A DNA stretch of 64,000 nt from Mycolicibacterium sp. CR10 (GCF_005222675.1 NZ_STGE01000029.1:28569-92568); one strand, 5' to 3'; numbered from the stretch's first letter, positions 51,566 through 59,891 are shown. Notes: generated by a model not told the origin, from the sequence alone. Made by a program: numbers and translations.

Positions 51566-52912
51566 CTACGCGGCGAGGCCCAGTTCCTCGGCCTTCTGAT
51601 ACTCGTCGTCGACCAGGACGACCCTACGGCCGGTGCGGTCGATCAGCGAGGCCGCGATCGAGGATCGGTACCCGGACGCGCAGTGCACCCACACCTCGCC
51701 ATCCGGCACCTCATCCATACGGTTCGCCAGTTCGTGCAGCGGAATGTTGACCGCTCCCGGTATGTGACCGCCGTCGAACTCTTGGCTCTGCCGGACGTCG
51801 AGGACCACGACATCGGGATACTCGAGCGCGGCCGCAAGATCGGTGAACGACGCGACGCGGTAGGACCGCGGCTGCGTCCCCGCCCGCAGATCTTCGATGT
51901 CACCGACGGCAGCCCCGTCCAGTCCGTCGATGCCGATCCGGACGAGCTCCCTTCTCGCCTGGGCGATCTGGTCGGTGTCGTCACCGATCAGCGTCAACGG
52001 TTCGCCCCATTCGTAGAGCCACCCCAGGTAGGTGACGAAGGACTCGGACAGTTCGAACCCACGGCTTCCTGCCAGGTGGCCCGCGGCGAATGCGGTGCGG
52101 CTGCGCAGGTCGACGACCCACTCGCCGGCATCGATGCGCCGGAGCAGTTCGACCGGGTCGACCGGTTCCGGCAGGGACAGATCCACCGGCGCCGGCCCAG
52201 CCGTGTTGATGACCCCCATGTGCTCGTAGTACGCCGGGTAGTCGGAGAGGCCCCCGAGCAGTTCATCAACGTAGATCTGCTCCTCGTTGGTCAGAGCGGG
52301 ATTGGTGCGCAGTTCGTCGGCGATGGTGGAGGCGTCGCCGCTGCCCGGCGTGGCAGAGCAGAAGCTGCCAAACCCATGGGTCGGATAAACCGTGGTGTCG
52401 GAGGGCAACTCGTCGGCGAGGCGTCGAACCGAGTGGTATTGGGCGTGGGTCAACGCCTGGGTGTGTTCGGGGCCGAGCAGATCGGTGCGACCGGTGGTGC
52501 CGTGCAGCATCGATCCTCCGGTGAACACACCGCGGACCGATCCCGCCTCGTCCTGCAACACATAGCTGACGTGGTGGTGGGTATGGCCCGGGGTGTGCAT
52601 GACCTGCAATCGAATCGGTCCTGCGTCGACGATGTCACCGTCGCGAGCGGGCCGCCGCTCGTAGGCGACGTCATCACCCGCCGGCACCACGTACTCTGCA
52701 CCCACCGTGCGTGACAACTCCAGACCGCCTGTGACGTAGTCATTGTGGATGTGGGTCTCCACCACGTGGGTGATGATCACACCGCGCTCTTCGGCCAGCG
52801 CCAGGACCCGATCGATGTCGCGCTGGGGGTCGACCACCACAGCGACACCGCCGTCGTCGACCAGGTAGCTGCGGTCACCGAGGCCAGAGGTTTCGATGAT
52901 CGAGATGTGCAT
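51566..52912 (-). CDS. Metallo-beta-lactamase/double-rhodanese protein (CstB-like) lacking a metal Asp
   Basis: A 448-aa protein of three parts: an ETHE1-like MBL domain (H54-x-H56-x-D58 in ETHIHNDYVTGG, H110 in TPGHTHHH), a rhodanese-like domain without Cys (about 255-340), and a C-terminal rhodanese with active-site loop CASGYRS, C411. The family order matches CstB persulfide dioxygenase-sulfurtransferases. The usual TGD Asp that bridges the metal is replaced (TGGSMLHGTTGRTDLL, about residues 131-146), so persulfide dioxygenation may be changed or lost. It is the last gene of the DUF302-TauE-MBL operon read from 54155. ATG 52912. Confidence 0.87.
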   Translation of the reverse strand: MHISIIETSGLGDRSYLVDDGGVAVVVDPQRDIDRVLALAEERGVIITHVVETHIHNDYVTGGLELSRTVGAEYVVPAGDDVAYERRPARDGDIVDAGPIRLQVMHTPGHTHHHVSYVLQDEAGSVRGVFTGGSMLHGTTGRTDLLGPEHTQALTHAQYHSVRRLADELPSDTTVYPTHGFGSFCSATPGSGDASTIADELRTNPALTNEEQIYVDELLGGLSDYPAYYEHMGVINTAGPAPVDLSLPEPVDPVELLRRIDAGEWVVDLRSRTAFAAGHLAGSRGFELSESFVTYLGWLYEWGEPLTLIGDDTDQIAQARRELVRIGIDGLDGAAVGDIEDLRAGTQPRSYRVASFTDLAAALEYPDVVVLDVRQSQEFDGGHIPGAVNIPLHELANRMDEVPDGEVWVHCASGYRSSIAASLIDRTGRRVVLVDDEYQKAEELGLAA

Positions 52913-52933
52913 GTTTGCCCCTTTCCGAGGTTT

Positions 52934-53707
52934 CTAGTGCAGGAATATCGTGTCGACCAGTACGTAGCCCGCCACGACGAAGACGAGGTAGGCGAACCAG
53001 CGCTGCAGCCGCCCGGTGTCGAGCTTGGTGCCGTAATGGCCCGCGACCAGTGAACCGACAATGGCGGTTCCGACGAATGCCGTCGTGATCGGCCAGTCGA
53101 TGCCCGCCCCTCCCAGGTGTGAGACCACTCCGGCGGCGGAGTTGGCGACGATGATGAGCAGCGAGGTGCCGATGGCGATCGGCATCTCCACACCGAGCAT
53201 CAACACCAGCGCCGGGATGATGAGGAATCCGCCGCCGACACCGAACAAGCCGGTGAGCAGCCCGACGACGAATCCGGCGGGCAGGGATCGCGGTGCGCAA
53301 CGGCGCCAGTTGATCCCGCTGTCTCCGACGGTGCAGGCGGTGCCGGTGTCCCCCTTGTCCTGCAACATCCGGATTCCGGCTACCACCATCACCACCGCGA
53401 AGCCGATCAGAAGTGCCGGCTGCGGCAGGTGCCTGCCGATCGCGGTGCCCAGGAAGGTCGCCGGGATGCCGGTCGCCGCGAAGATCGCGGCAAGCCGCCA
53501 CTGGACCTGACGCGCAAGGACTTTCGGCGCGGCACCGACGGCGGAGGCGATGCCGATCACGATGAGCGACATCGGAATCGCCTCGCCGATATCGAGGCCC
53601 AGGATGTAGACCAGTGCCGGCACCGCGAGGATGGATCCACCGCCGCCGAGCAGACCGAGCAGCACGCCGATCACGGCGCCCAGCGCAAGAGCGATCCCAA
53701 TGGTCAT
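52934..53707 (-). CDS. TauE/SafE-family sulfite/anion exporter
   Basis: A 257-aa membrane protein with about seven to eight helices. It shows the two internal family repeats: GLLGGGGSILAVPALVYILG at the N-terminus and GLFGVGGGFLIIPALVLMLG mid-protein. Family members move sulfite, sulfoacetate or thiosulfate. Among persulfide-metabolising genes it most likely exports sulfite formed by persulfide dioxygenase. ATG 53707; 21 bp before the MBL gene. Confidence 0.88.
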   Translation of the reverse strand: MTIGIALALGAVIGVLLGLLGGGGSILAVPALVYILGLDIGEAIPMSLIVIGIASAVGAAPKVLARQVQWRLAAIFAATGIPATFLGTAIGRHLPQPALLIGFAVVMVVAGIRMLQDKGDTGTACTVGDSGINWRRCAPRSLPAGFVVGLLTGLFGVGGGFLIIPALVLMLGVEMPIAIGTSLLIIVANSAAGVVSHLGGAGIDWPITTAFVGTAIVGSLVAGHYGTKLDTGRLQRWFAYLVFVVAGYVLVDTIFLH

Positions 53708-53741
53708 GGCATACCGCCCACCCGCAGTTCGCGGGCGCCGG

Positions 53742-54155
53742 TTACTCCGCCGGTGAGCTCTGGGTCAGTTCGTCGATGGCGGCGCGCAGCTTGACCGCGG
53801 CATCGTCGGCGACGGCGCGTAGACCCGGCTGGTCGGCCACCTGAACCATGATCTCGGGGTCCATCGCGTCCACGATCACGACGCCCTCCCGGTCCGGGTC
53901 CGATCGCACCACGACGTTGCACGGCAACAGCAGACCGATCTGGCGATCCACGTTGACCGCCCGGTGCGCCAGGGCCGGGTTGCACGCACCGAGGATGAGG
54001 TAGTTCTCCATGTCCTCGTCGAGCTTGGCCTTCAGGGTGGCCTTGACATCGATCTCGGTCAGCACTCCAAAACCCTGTTCGAAGAGCGCCTTTCGGGTCA
54101 TCTCCACCGCATCCTCGAACGAGGCACGCAAGCTGGTGGATATCGCCAGTGTCAT
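53742..54155 (-). CDS. DUF302-family protein
   Basis: A 137-aa DUF302 protein: SFEDAVEMTRKALFEQGFGVLTEIDVKATLKAKLDED, then YLILGACNPALAHRAVNVDRQIGLLLPCNVVVR. The function of the family is not established. The two conserved cysteines (GACNP and LPCNV) and control by a CsoR-type operator 98 bp upstream suggest a thiol-based role in the sulfide response. ATG 54155. First gene of its operon. Confidence 0.87.
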   Translation of the reverse strand: MTLAISTSLRASFEDAVEMTRKALFEQGFGVLTEIDVKATLKAKLDEDMENYLILGACNPALAHRAVNVDRQIGLLLPCNVVVRSDPDREGVVIVDAMDPEIMVQVADQPGLRAVADDAAVKLRAAIDELTQSSPAE

Positions 54156-54252
54156 GTGTGGCTTCCTTTCCAGAGTCAGTGACGAACGCTTTCCAGAGTT
54201 CGCGACGAACGCGTTCTGCCGAGCAGATCGCCCGGCTCAACCTCTCGTCAGG

Positions 54253-54268
54253 TTACCCATGGGGGTAT
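54253..54268. promoter_or_regulatory. CsoR/CstR-type operator in the DUF302 promoter
   Basis: TTACCCATGGGGGTAT fits the ATACCC-N4-GGGTAT pattern found five more times in this region. It lies between a TTTACA -35 (54273-54278) and a TAACCT -10 (54250-54255), spacing 17, on the minus strand. Confidence 0.7.
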
Positions 54269-54305
54269 CTGCTGTAAACCTCGATATCCGCACCCCGGTT
54301 CGCCG

Positions 54306-55025
54306 TCACTTGCCGCGAATCGCAGCCTCAACCTCCTGAGCGGGGATTTCCTTGGTGCAGAAGAACCAGTCCTCACACTCGACTCCGTCAACGTGACCGC
54401 CCATCCGCTCCTCGGCGGTACCGCAGGACCCCGCGGGCGGCACGATGACCCGATCGCCCGGGCGCCAGTCCGCCGGTGTCGCGACCGCGAAGTGGTCGGC
54501 GGTCTGCAAGGCCTTGATCACCCGCAACAGCTCGTCGAAGTTGCGGCCCAAGCTCAGCGGGTAGTAGATGATGGCGCGAATCGTGCCCGTCGGGTCGATG
54601 ACGAACACCGCGCGTACGGCCTTCGTGGAGTCCTCGCCAGGCATGATCATTCCGTACATCTGCGCGACCCTCATCGATACGTCCTCGATGAGGGGGAAAG
54701 TGACCTCGACATTCTTCATGTCCCGGAACGAAATCTTCTCCCTGATGGTCCGCAGCCAGGCGATGTGGCTGTAGAGACCATCTACGGACAGTCCGACCAA
54801 CGCGGTGTGATACGCCGCGAACTCCTGCTGCATCGAAGCGAACGTCATGAACTCGCTCGTGCAGACCGGCGTGAAATCCGCGGGATGCGAGAACAGGATG
54901 ACCCACTTGCCCAGGTAGTCCGCCGGGAAGTTGATCTCCCCCTGCGTCGTGTCGGCGGTGAAGGACGGGGCCGCGTCACCGATGCGCGGCATGCCGGCGA
55001 CGGGCGCGAGCTCACTGGTCGTCAC
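54306..55025 (-). CDS. Peroxiredoxin (Prx6/AhpC type)
   Basis: A 239-aa peroxiredoxin with the peroxidatic motif FSHPADFTPVCTSEF (Cys near 55) and C-terminal cysteines in GSCGTAEERM and ECEDWFFCTKE that could resolve it. It reduces peroxides and possibly persulfides. The GTG start (55023-55025) overlaps the stop of the 52-aa Cys-rich gene by 4 nt, so the two are translationally coupled. Thioredoxin two genes upstream may be its reductant. Confidence 0.92.
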   Translation of the reverse strand: MTTSELAPVAGMPRIGDAAPSFTADTTQGEINFPADYLGKWVILFSHPADFTPVCTSEFMTFASMQQEFAAYHTALVGLSVDGLYSHIAWLRTIREKISFRDMKNVEVTFPLIEDVSMRVAQMYGMIMPGEDSTKAVRAVFVIDPTGTIRAIIYYPLSLGRNFDELLRVIKALQTADHFAVATPADWRPGDRVIVPPAGSCGTAEERMGGHVDGVECEDWFFCTKEIPAQEVEAAIRGK

Positions 55026-55180
55026 GTCTGTTTCCCTGCCTGTGGCCCGGTGCCGGGCAAACCCAGTTCACACGTGCATCTTTGGGCTGGAGGTATCGAG
55101 CGCATGACGTCGTCGACGTGTTCGCCGCATCCGGCCCAGCCGGTCCTTCCGCAGCGGGGACACTTCTCGGGATAGCACAT
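55022..55180 (-). CDS. Small Cys-rich zinc-ribbon-like protein, 52 aa
   Basis: ATG 55180 reads MCYPEKCPRCGRTGWAGCGE, then HVDDVMRSIPPAQRCTCELG and a short tail to TGA at 55022. Seven cysteines in CxxC and CxC patterns suggest a metal site. Stand-alone proteins of this type (MCYP..CP.CG..TWAGCG.H) occur widely in bacteria, with no known function. AAAGG lies 10 nt upstream. It sits between thioredoxin and peroxiredoxin and overlaps the latter by GTGA. It is easily missed by length cut-offs. Confidence 0.85.
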   Translation of the reverse strand: MCYPEKCPRCGRTGWAGCGEHVDDVMRSIPPAQRCTCELGLPGTGPQAGKQT

Positions 55181-55211
55181 TGGATTTGCCTTTCGCGATG
55201 ATGTGGACGGA

Positions 55212-55571
55212 TCAGCTCTCGGCGGCGATCTTCGCGCGCACGTCGGCCATGTCGAGCGCCTTGACCCTGGTGATCAGGTCCTCGAGGGCCGCCGCGGGCA
55301 TCGCGCCGGGCTGGCGGTAAACGAGCACGCCGTCGCGGAACGCCATGATCGTCGGGATCGCCTGGATCTGCAGTGCTCCGGCGATCTCCGGCTCGGCCTC
55401 GGTATCGACTTTGGCGTGAACGACGTCGGGGTGTGACGTCGCCGAGCGGTCGAAGACCGGGGCGAAGGCGCGACACGGCCCGCACCACGACGCCCAGAAG
55501 TCGACCACCACAACGGGGTTGTCGGCGATGGTGGATTCGAAGTTCGACGTGGACAGACTGACTGTTGACAT
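55212..55571 (-). CDS. Thioredoxin
   Basis: A 119-aa thioredoxin with the active site WASWCGPCR (Cys30 and Cys33), cis-Pro in QAIPTIMAF, and a short extra C-terminal helix. It is co-directional with SQR and peroxiredoxin. Here it probably reduces protein persulfides or recycles the peroxiredoxin and rhodaneses of the operon. ATG 55571. Confidence 0.92.
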   Translation of the reverse strand: MSTVSLSTSNFESTIADNPVVVVDFWASWCGPCRAFAPVFDRSATSHPDVVHAKVDTEAEPEIAGALQIQAIPTIMAFRDGVLVYRQPGAMPAAALEDLITRVKALDMADVRAKIAAES

Positions 55572-55605
55572 TGCGGTGTCCTTTCTCTATGCCGCAGAGG
55601 AACTG

Positions 55606-56808
55606 CTAGGCAAGGCCCTTGAGCATCAGGTTCCAGTACATGAATGGAAGCCCGTACTTCTTGAGGTACCAATACGCCCGGTGCGGCTTGGTCGGGTCGA
55701 GCACCGGGAACGAGGGCTCCAGGTTGAGGTCGTAGTCGAACTCCGCGAGCAGCATGGCGTGCGACGAGGTGACGATCGGGCACGACGAGTACCCGTCGTA
55801 GGACGCACGCAGCGGTTGGTTCGTCAGGACTGCGTCGATGTTGGCCACGACCACGGGCGCCTGCTTGCGGATCGCCGCCCCGGTCTTCGAGTTCGGCGAC
55901 GAACCGGCGTCGCCGAGGCTGAACACATTGGGGTAGCGCACATGCTGCATGGTGTGCTTGTCGATCTCCACGTAGCCGGCCGCATCGCCGGTCGACAGCG
56001 GACTCGACTTGATCCAGTCCGGAGCCGACTGGCGTGGCACGGCGTGCAGCACGTCGTACGGCAGCATCGTGTCCGTGCCACCGCCGCCGACGCTGGTGAT
56101 GCCGACCTTGTGCGACGCCGCGTCGACGGAGGTCATCTCGGCCTCGGTGTGCAACGTGATGCCGTAGTCGGCGATGACCTTGTCGAGGCTGTCGGCGATG
56201 GCGGGAATTCCGAAGGGCCGTGCGCCCGGCATGACGAGGTGGACGTCGATATCCTTCAGTACGCCTTGCTTTCTCCAGTAGTCCGACGCCAGATACGCGA
56301 TCTTCTGGGGAGCCCCGGCACATTTGATCGCCCCGGATGGCACCGTGAACACCGCGGTACCGGACCGTAGGTTGCGGATGTAGTCCCAGGTGCGCGGCGC
56401 CAGATCGAACCGGTAGTTCGACGACACGCCGTCGCGGCCCAGGGCGTCCTCCAGCCCCTCGGTGCTCTTCCAGTCGAGCTGGATGCCCGGACACACGACC
56501 AGCACGTCGTAGGCGTAGGTCGCCCCGTCGGTGCATGTGACCGTGTTGTTGTCGGGGTCAAAGGCGCTGGCGCCGTTCTTGATCCACGTCGCACCTTTCG
56601 GCATGACCGAGGACTCGGGCCGCTCGGTCGACGAGGCCTTCGCCTGACCTCCGCCGACGAGCGTCCACAGCGGCTGGTAGTAATGCGCACTCGACGGTTC
56701 GATGATGGCGACATCGGAGTAGCCCTTGCGAAGCAGCCGCGCCGCGACGGTGATGCCGGCGGTTCCGCCGCCGACGATCAGGATCTGGTGTTTGGACTTG
56801 GTGGTCAT
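55606..56808 (-). CDS. sqr: Sulfide:quinone oxidoreductase, type II (SQOR-like)
   Basis: A 400-aa FAD-dependent oxidoreductase. The N-terminal FAD motif is LIVGGGTAGITVAARL, the second FAD motif FSLGDAGSSPNSKTGAA. The two redox cysteines are in the positions of mitochondrial SQOR: C163 (IKCAGAPQKI) and C343 (YSSCPIVT). It oxidises sulfide to persulfide and feeds electrons to the menaquinone pool. Its start is 21 bp after the CstB-like stop, so the persulfide it makes can be taken by that dioxygenase. ATG 56808. Confidence 0.92.
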   Translation of the reverse strand: MTTKSKHQILIVGGGTAGITVAARLLRKGYSDVAIIEPSSAHYYQPLWTLVGGGQAKASSTERPESSVMPKGATWIKNGASAFDPDNNTVTCTDGATYAYDVLVVCPGIQLDWKSTEGLEDALGRDGVSSNYRFDLAPRTWDYIRNLRSGTAVFTVPSGAIKCAGAPQKIAYLASDYWRKQGVLKDIDVHLVMPGARPFGIPAIADSLDKVIADYGITLHTEAEMTSVDAASHKVGITSVGGGGTDTMLPYDVLHAVPRQSAPDWIKSSPLSTGDAAGYVEIDKHTMQHVRYPNVFSLGDAGSSPNSKTGAAIRKQAPVVVANIDAVLTNQPLRASYDGYSSCPIVTSSHAMLLAEFDYDLNLEPSFPVLDPTKPHRAYWYLKKYGLPFMYWNLMLKGLA

Positions 56809-56829
56809 CTACGTGTCTCCTGTTGTCCG

Positions 56830-58209
56830 TCAGGCGTTCTGGGTGGCTTCTTCCCAGGCGCCGTAGCCGCCCAGGATGTCGCTGACATCGGTGAAGCCGT
56901 GTTGGCGCAGCAGGCTGGCCGCGACCGAAGACCGGTAGCCTCCAGCGCAGTACACGACGGTCGGCGCGGTGGGATCGAGTTCACCCAGCCGGGCCGGCAA
57001 CTGGCCCACGGGGATCGAGACCGCGTTGGGGATGGCACCGGCCTCGACCTCGCCCGGATTGCGGACGTCGACGATCTGCAGTCCGGCGACCTGCGCCGTG
57101 CGTTCGTCGAATGCCTTGGCCGTCAGTCGCGAGGCCACCTGAACGTCGTCGCGATTCTCGAACATCACCTCGAAGGGCTTGTCGAGATAGCCGATCACCC
57201 GGTCGAAACCGATGCGGGCAAGCCGGTTTTTGCCCTCCAGTTCCTGACCGGGCTCGGTGAACAGCACGATGTCGACGTCGGACGGCAGCACCGAGCCGGC
57301 AAACTCGGCGTAGCGGCCTTCCAGACCGATGTTGACCGCGCGACGCAGGTGCCCCAGCGCGAACTCCTCGGGCGTGCGGCCGTCGACCAGCACGGCACCG
57401 CGGGTGATTGCCTCGAGCACCTGTGGGTAGCTCATGGCGGTTGGCATCTTGGTTTCGTCGAGCAGTTCGCGATCTTTGCGGTTGAGGATCGCGTCGTAGA
57501 CGAAGTAGCCCGGCGCCGGTGGCTGGCCCTCGGTGACCAGGTTCATGAACGTCGCCTTGTCCGGGGCGCGCAGCGCGTAGTTGGTGGCCTTCTGATCGCC
57601 CATCGTGGACCACAGGTCGGTGGACAGGTTCTTGCCGCACGCCGAGCCCGCACCGTGCGCGGGGTACACCCGGGTGGCGTCGGGCAGGGTCATCAGCTTG
57701 TTGTGCAGCGAGTCATAGAGCTTGTCGGCCAGTTCCTCGCGGGTGAACCCGATCGAGGCCAGCAGGTCGGGCCGGCCGACGTCGCCGATGAACAGCGCAT
57801 CGCCGGTCAGCACGCCGTAGGGGACCTTGTCGGCTGGGTGCTCGTACACCACGATGCTCAGCGACTCCGGGGTGTGGCCTGGGGTGTGTCGAAATTCCAG
57901 TGTCACCTGACCCAGCGAGTAGATCTCGCCGTCGGCAACCCCCATCGACTCGAACTCGGTCTCGGCGACCGAGGAGAAGACGATCTTTGCGCCCGTCGCC
58001 TTGGCCAGCTCGAGGTGACCGGACAAGAAGTCAGCATGAAAGTGGGTCTCGATCACCAGCTCGATGGTCAGGCCCAGTTCCTTGGCGTCGGCCAGATACT
58101 CGGACACATCGCGCTGCGGATCGACAACCACTGCGCGCCTTGTGGTTTCGTCAGCGATCAAATACGACGCGTGCGACAGACAATCCAAGTAGTACTGGAT
58201 GAACTTCAT
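56830..58209 (-). CDS. CstB-like persulfide dioxygenase/rhodanese fusion
   Basis: A 459-aa protein: an ETHE1-like MBL domain (H56-x-H58-x-D60 in ETHFHADFLSGH, H112 in TPGHTPES, the metal Asp of TGD near 137), a Cys-less rhodanese-like domain (about 255-345), and a C-terminal rhodanese with active-site C421 (YCAGGYRSS). A further Cys, C191 (GSACG), is in the MBL part. The order and length equal CstB of Staphylococcus aureus, which oxidises persulfides and makes thiosulfate. ATG 58209. First gene of the operon that continues with sqr, trx, the 52-aa protein and peroxiredoxin, behind a CsoR-type operator. Confidence 0.9.
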   Translation of the reverse strand: MKFIQYYLDCLSHASYLIADETTRRAVVVDPQRDVSEYLADAKELGLTIELVIETHFHADFLSGHLELAKATGAKIVFSSVAETEFESMGVADGEIYSLGQVTLEFRHTPGHTPESLSIVVYEHPADKVPYGVLTGDALFIGDVGRPDLLASIGFTREELADKLYDSLHNKLMTLPDATRVYPAHGAGSACGKNLSTDLWSTMGDQKATNYALRAPDKATFMNLVTEGQPPAPGYFVYDAILNRKDRELLDETKMPTAMSYPQVLEAITRGAVLVDGRTPEEFALGHLRRAVNIGLEGRYAEFAGSVLPSDVDIVLFTEPGQELEGKNRLARIGFDRVIGYLDKPFEVMFENRDDVQVASRLTAKAFDERTAQVAGLQIVDVRNPGEVEAGAIPNAVSIPVGQLPARLGELDPTAPTVVYCAGGYRSSVAASLLRQHGFTDVSDILGGYGAWEEATQNA

Positions 58210-58252
58210 GTCCTCAGTCCTTTCATTCGGTTGGGCAATGCCATCCTGGCAT

Positions 58253-58268
58253 ATACCCCTATGGGTAT
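58253..58268. promoter_or_regulatory. CsoR/CstR-type operator 1 (CstB-like promoter)
   Basis: ATACCCCTATGGGTAT, a near-perfect palindrome. On the minus strand it overlaps the last base of a TTGACA -35 and lies within a 19-bp spacer before CAGGAT, so a bound repressor would cover the promoter of the CstB-like operon. Confidence 0.8.
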
Positions 58269-58273
58269 GTCAA

Positions 58274-58289
58274 CTACCCTGGGGGGTAT
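58274..58289. promoter_or_regulatory. CsoR/CstR-type operator 2
   Basis: CTACCCTGGGGGGTAT lies between the two divergent promoters, 21 bp (two helical turns) from operator 1. Confidence 0.65.
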
Positions 58290-58307
58290 CTCATTCCCTA
58301 CTTGACA

Positions 58308-58323
58308 ATACCGGTGGGGGTAT
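58308..58323. promoter_or_regulatory. CsoR/CstR-type operator 3 (rhodanese promoter)
   Basis: ATACCGGTGGGGGTAT begins directly after a plus-strand TTGACA -35 (58302-58307) and ends 3 bp before TATGAT (58327-58332). It thus fills the 19-bp spacer of the rhodanese/TauE/CsoR operon promoter. Confidence 0.75.
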
Positions 58324-58343
58324 AGCTATGATCTCAATTGAAC

Positions 58344-58359
58344 ATACCCCCGGTGGTAT
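58344..58359. promoter_or_regulatory. CsoR/CstR-type operator 4
   Basis: ATACCCCCGGTGGTAT lies downstream of the rhodanese promoter -10 and about 54 bp before the ATG, where it can act as a roadblock or second site. Confidence 0.7.
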
Positions 58360-58412
58360 CAAAGACCTAGAGGCTTTGGTCACCGCCGGCCAGCCGGAAG
58401 GACTTCATCGCC

Positions 58413-59003
58413 ATGACCACCACCGCCACGATCGATTCGCAGAACCTCAGCGAGCGCCTTGGTTCGGCCGCGCCGCCGCGGGTTCTGGATGTGCGGACCC
58501 CCGGTGAGTTCGAGACCGCCCACATCGCCGGGGCCTACAACGTGCCGCTGGATCTGCTGCGCGAGCACCGCGACGAGATCATCAAGCATCTCGACGATGA
58601 GGTCGTGCTCGTGTGCCGCTCTGGTCAGCGCGCCGCGCAGGCCGAGGAGTCGTTGCGCAACGCCGGCCTGGCCAACGTGCACATCCTCGACGGCGGAATC
58701 GTGGCCTGGGAGTCGGCCGGTTTCGAGGTGAACCGCGGCACCCAACGCTGGGATCTCGAGCGCCAGGTCCGCCTGGTCGCCGGCTCCATCGTGCTGACCA
58801 GCATTCTGGGCAGCCTTGCCGCTCCGAAACTCAAATGGGTGGCCGGAGCGGTCGGTGGCGGGCTCACCTTCGCCGCGCTGTCGAATACCTGCGCGATGGG
58901 AATGCTGCTGTCCAAGCTCCCCTACAACCGTGGCGCCACCTGCGACGCCCCGACCGTCGTGGCCCAGCTCGTCGGGTCTCCCGCAGCGCAGAAGGTCGGG
59001 TAA
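58413..59003 (+). CDS. Rhodanese with C-terminal membrane domain (YgaP-like)
   Basis: A 196-aa protein: N-terminal single rhodanese domain (PPRVLDVRTPGEFETAHIAGAYNVP, active-site loop CRSGQR with C68), then two hydrophobic segments (about 120-165) as in YgaP-type membrane rhodaneses (DUF2892). It would carry persulfide sulfur at the inner face of the membrane. ATG 58413 follows AAGGA. It heads the plus-strand operon rhodanese-TauE-CsoR. Confidence 0.88.
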   Translation: MTTTATIDSQNLSERLGSAAPPRVLDVRTPGEFETAHIAGAYNVPLDLLREHRDEIIKHLDDEVVLVCRSGQRAAQAEESLRNAGLANVHILDGGIVAWESAGFEVNRGTQRWDLERQVRLVAGSIVLTSILGSLAAPKLKWVAGAVGGGLTFAALSNTCAMGMLLSKLPYNRGATCDAPTVVAQLVGSPAAQKVG

Positions 59004-59008
59004 CCGCC

Positions 59009-59881
59009 ATGATCGCGTTGACCGTCGGTCTGGCCGTCTTCGTCGGCATCGCCCTGGGCCTTCTCGGCGGCGGCGGCTCGATCCTGACCGTCCCGCTGCT
59101 GGCCTACGTCGCCGGGATGGACGCCAAACAGGCGATCGCCACCTCGCTACTGGTGGTCGGCGTGACGAGCGCGGTCGGCGCCGTGTCGCACGCCCGCGCC
59201 GGCAGGGTGCAGTGGCGCACCGGCCTGATCTTCGGGGTCGCCGGTATGGCCGGCGCCTACGCAGGCGGCCTGCTGGCCCGCTTTATCCCGGGCACGGTGT
59301 TGCTCATCGGCTTCGCCGTCATGATGATCGCCACCGCCGTCGCGATGTTGCGCGGACGCAAGACCATCCAGACCACCGAGGGTGCACACCGGATGCCGGT
59401 GCCGAAGATCATCGCCGAGGGCCTGGTGGTCGGCCTGGTCACCGGCCTCGTCGGCGCCGGCGGCGGATTCCTGGTGGTGCCCGCACTGGCCCTGCTGGGC
59501 GGGCTGCCCATGCCGGTCGCGGTCGGCACCTCGCTGGTCGTCATCGCCATGAAGTCGTTCGCCGGCCTGGCGGGCTACCTGTCCAGCGTTCAGATCGACT
59601 GGGGCCTGGCGCTGGCAGTCACCGCGGCCGCGGTCGTCGGCGCCCTGATCGGCGCACGCCTGACAGCGATGATCGACCCCGACGCGCTGCGCAAGGCGTT
59701 CGGCTGGTTCGTCCTGGGAATGTCCTCGGTCATCCTGGCCCAGGAGATTCATCTGGCCGTCGGAATCACCGCAGCAGCGTTGACGGTCGTCGCCTTGGCG
59801 ATGTACCTCGCCTGCAGCCGATCTGGATTCTGTCCGCTACGCCGCCTCGTAGGCAATCACCAGGTAAGTGCCGCGGCATGA
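59009..59881 (+). CDS. TauE/SafE-family sulfite/anion exporter
   Basis: A 290-aa membrane protein with the two TauE repeats GLLGGGGSILTVPLLAYVAG and GLVGAGGGFLVVPALALLGG and about eight helices. It starts 5 bp after the rhodanese stop (ATG 59009). It is a second copy beside that at 52934, placed under the other arm of the divergent promoter. It probably exports sulfite or thiosulfate. The C-terminus has a Cys pair (LACSRSGFC). Confidence 0.88.
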   Translation: MIALTVGLAVFVGIALGLLGGGGSILTVPLLAYVAGMDAKQAIATSLLVVGVTSAVGAVSHARAGRVQWRTGLIFGVAGMAGAYAGGLLARFIPGTVLLIGFAVMMIATAVAMLRGRKTIQTTEGAHRMPVPKIIAEGLVVGLVTGLVGAGGGFLVVPALALLGGLPMPVAVGTSLVVIAMKSFAGLAGYLSSVQIDWGLALAVTAAAVVGALIGARLTAMIDPDALRKAFGWFVLGMSSVILAQEIHLAVGITAAALTVVALAMYLACSRSGFCPLRRLVGNHQVSAAA

Positions 59882-59891
59882 TCGCCGGGGA

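Noticed and set aside
56683..58305. A 540-codon open frame on the plus strand
   Set aside because: Antisense to the CstB-like gene and crossing the operator region; low-complexity product.
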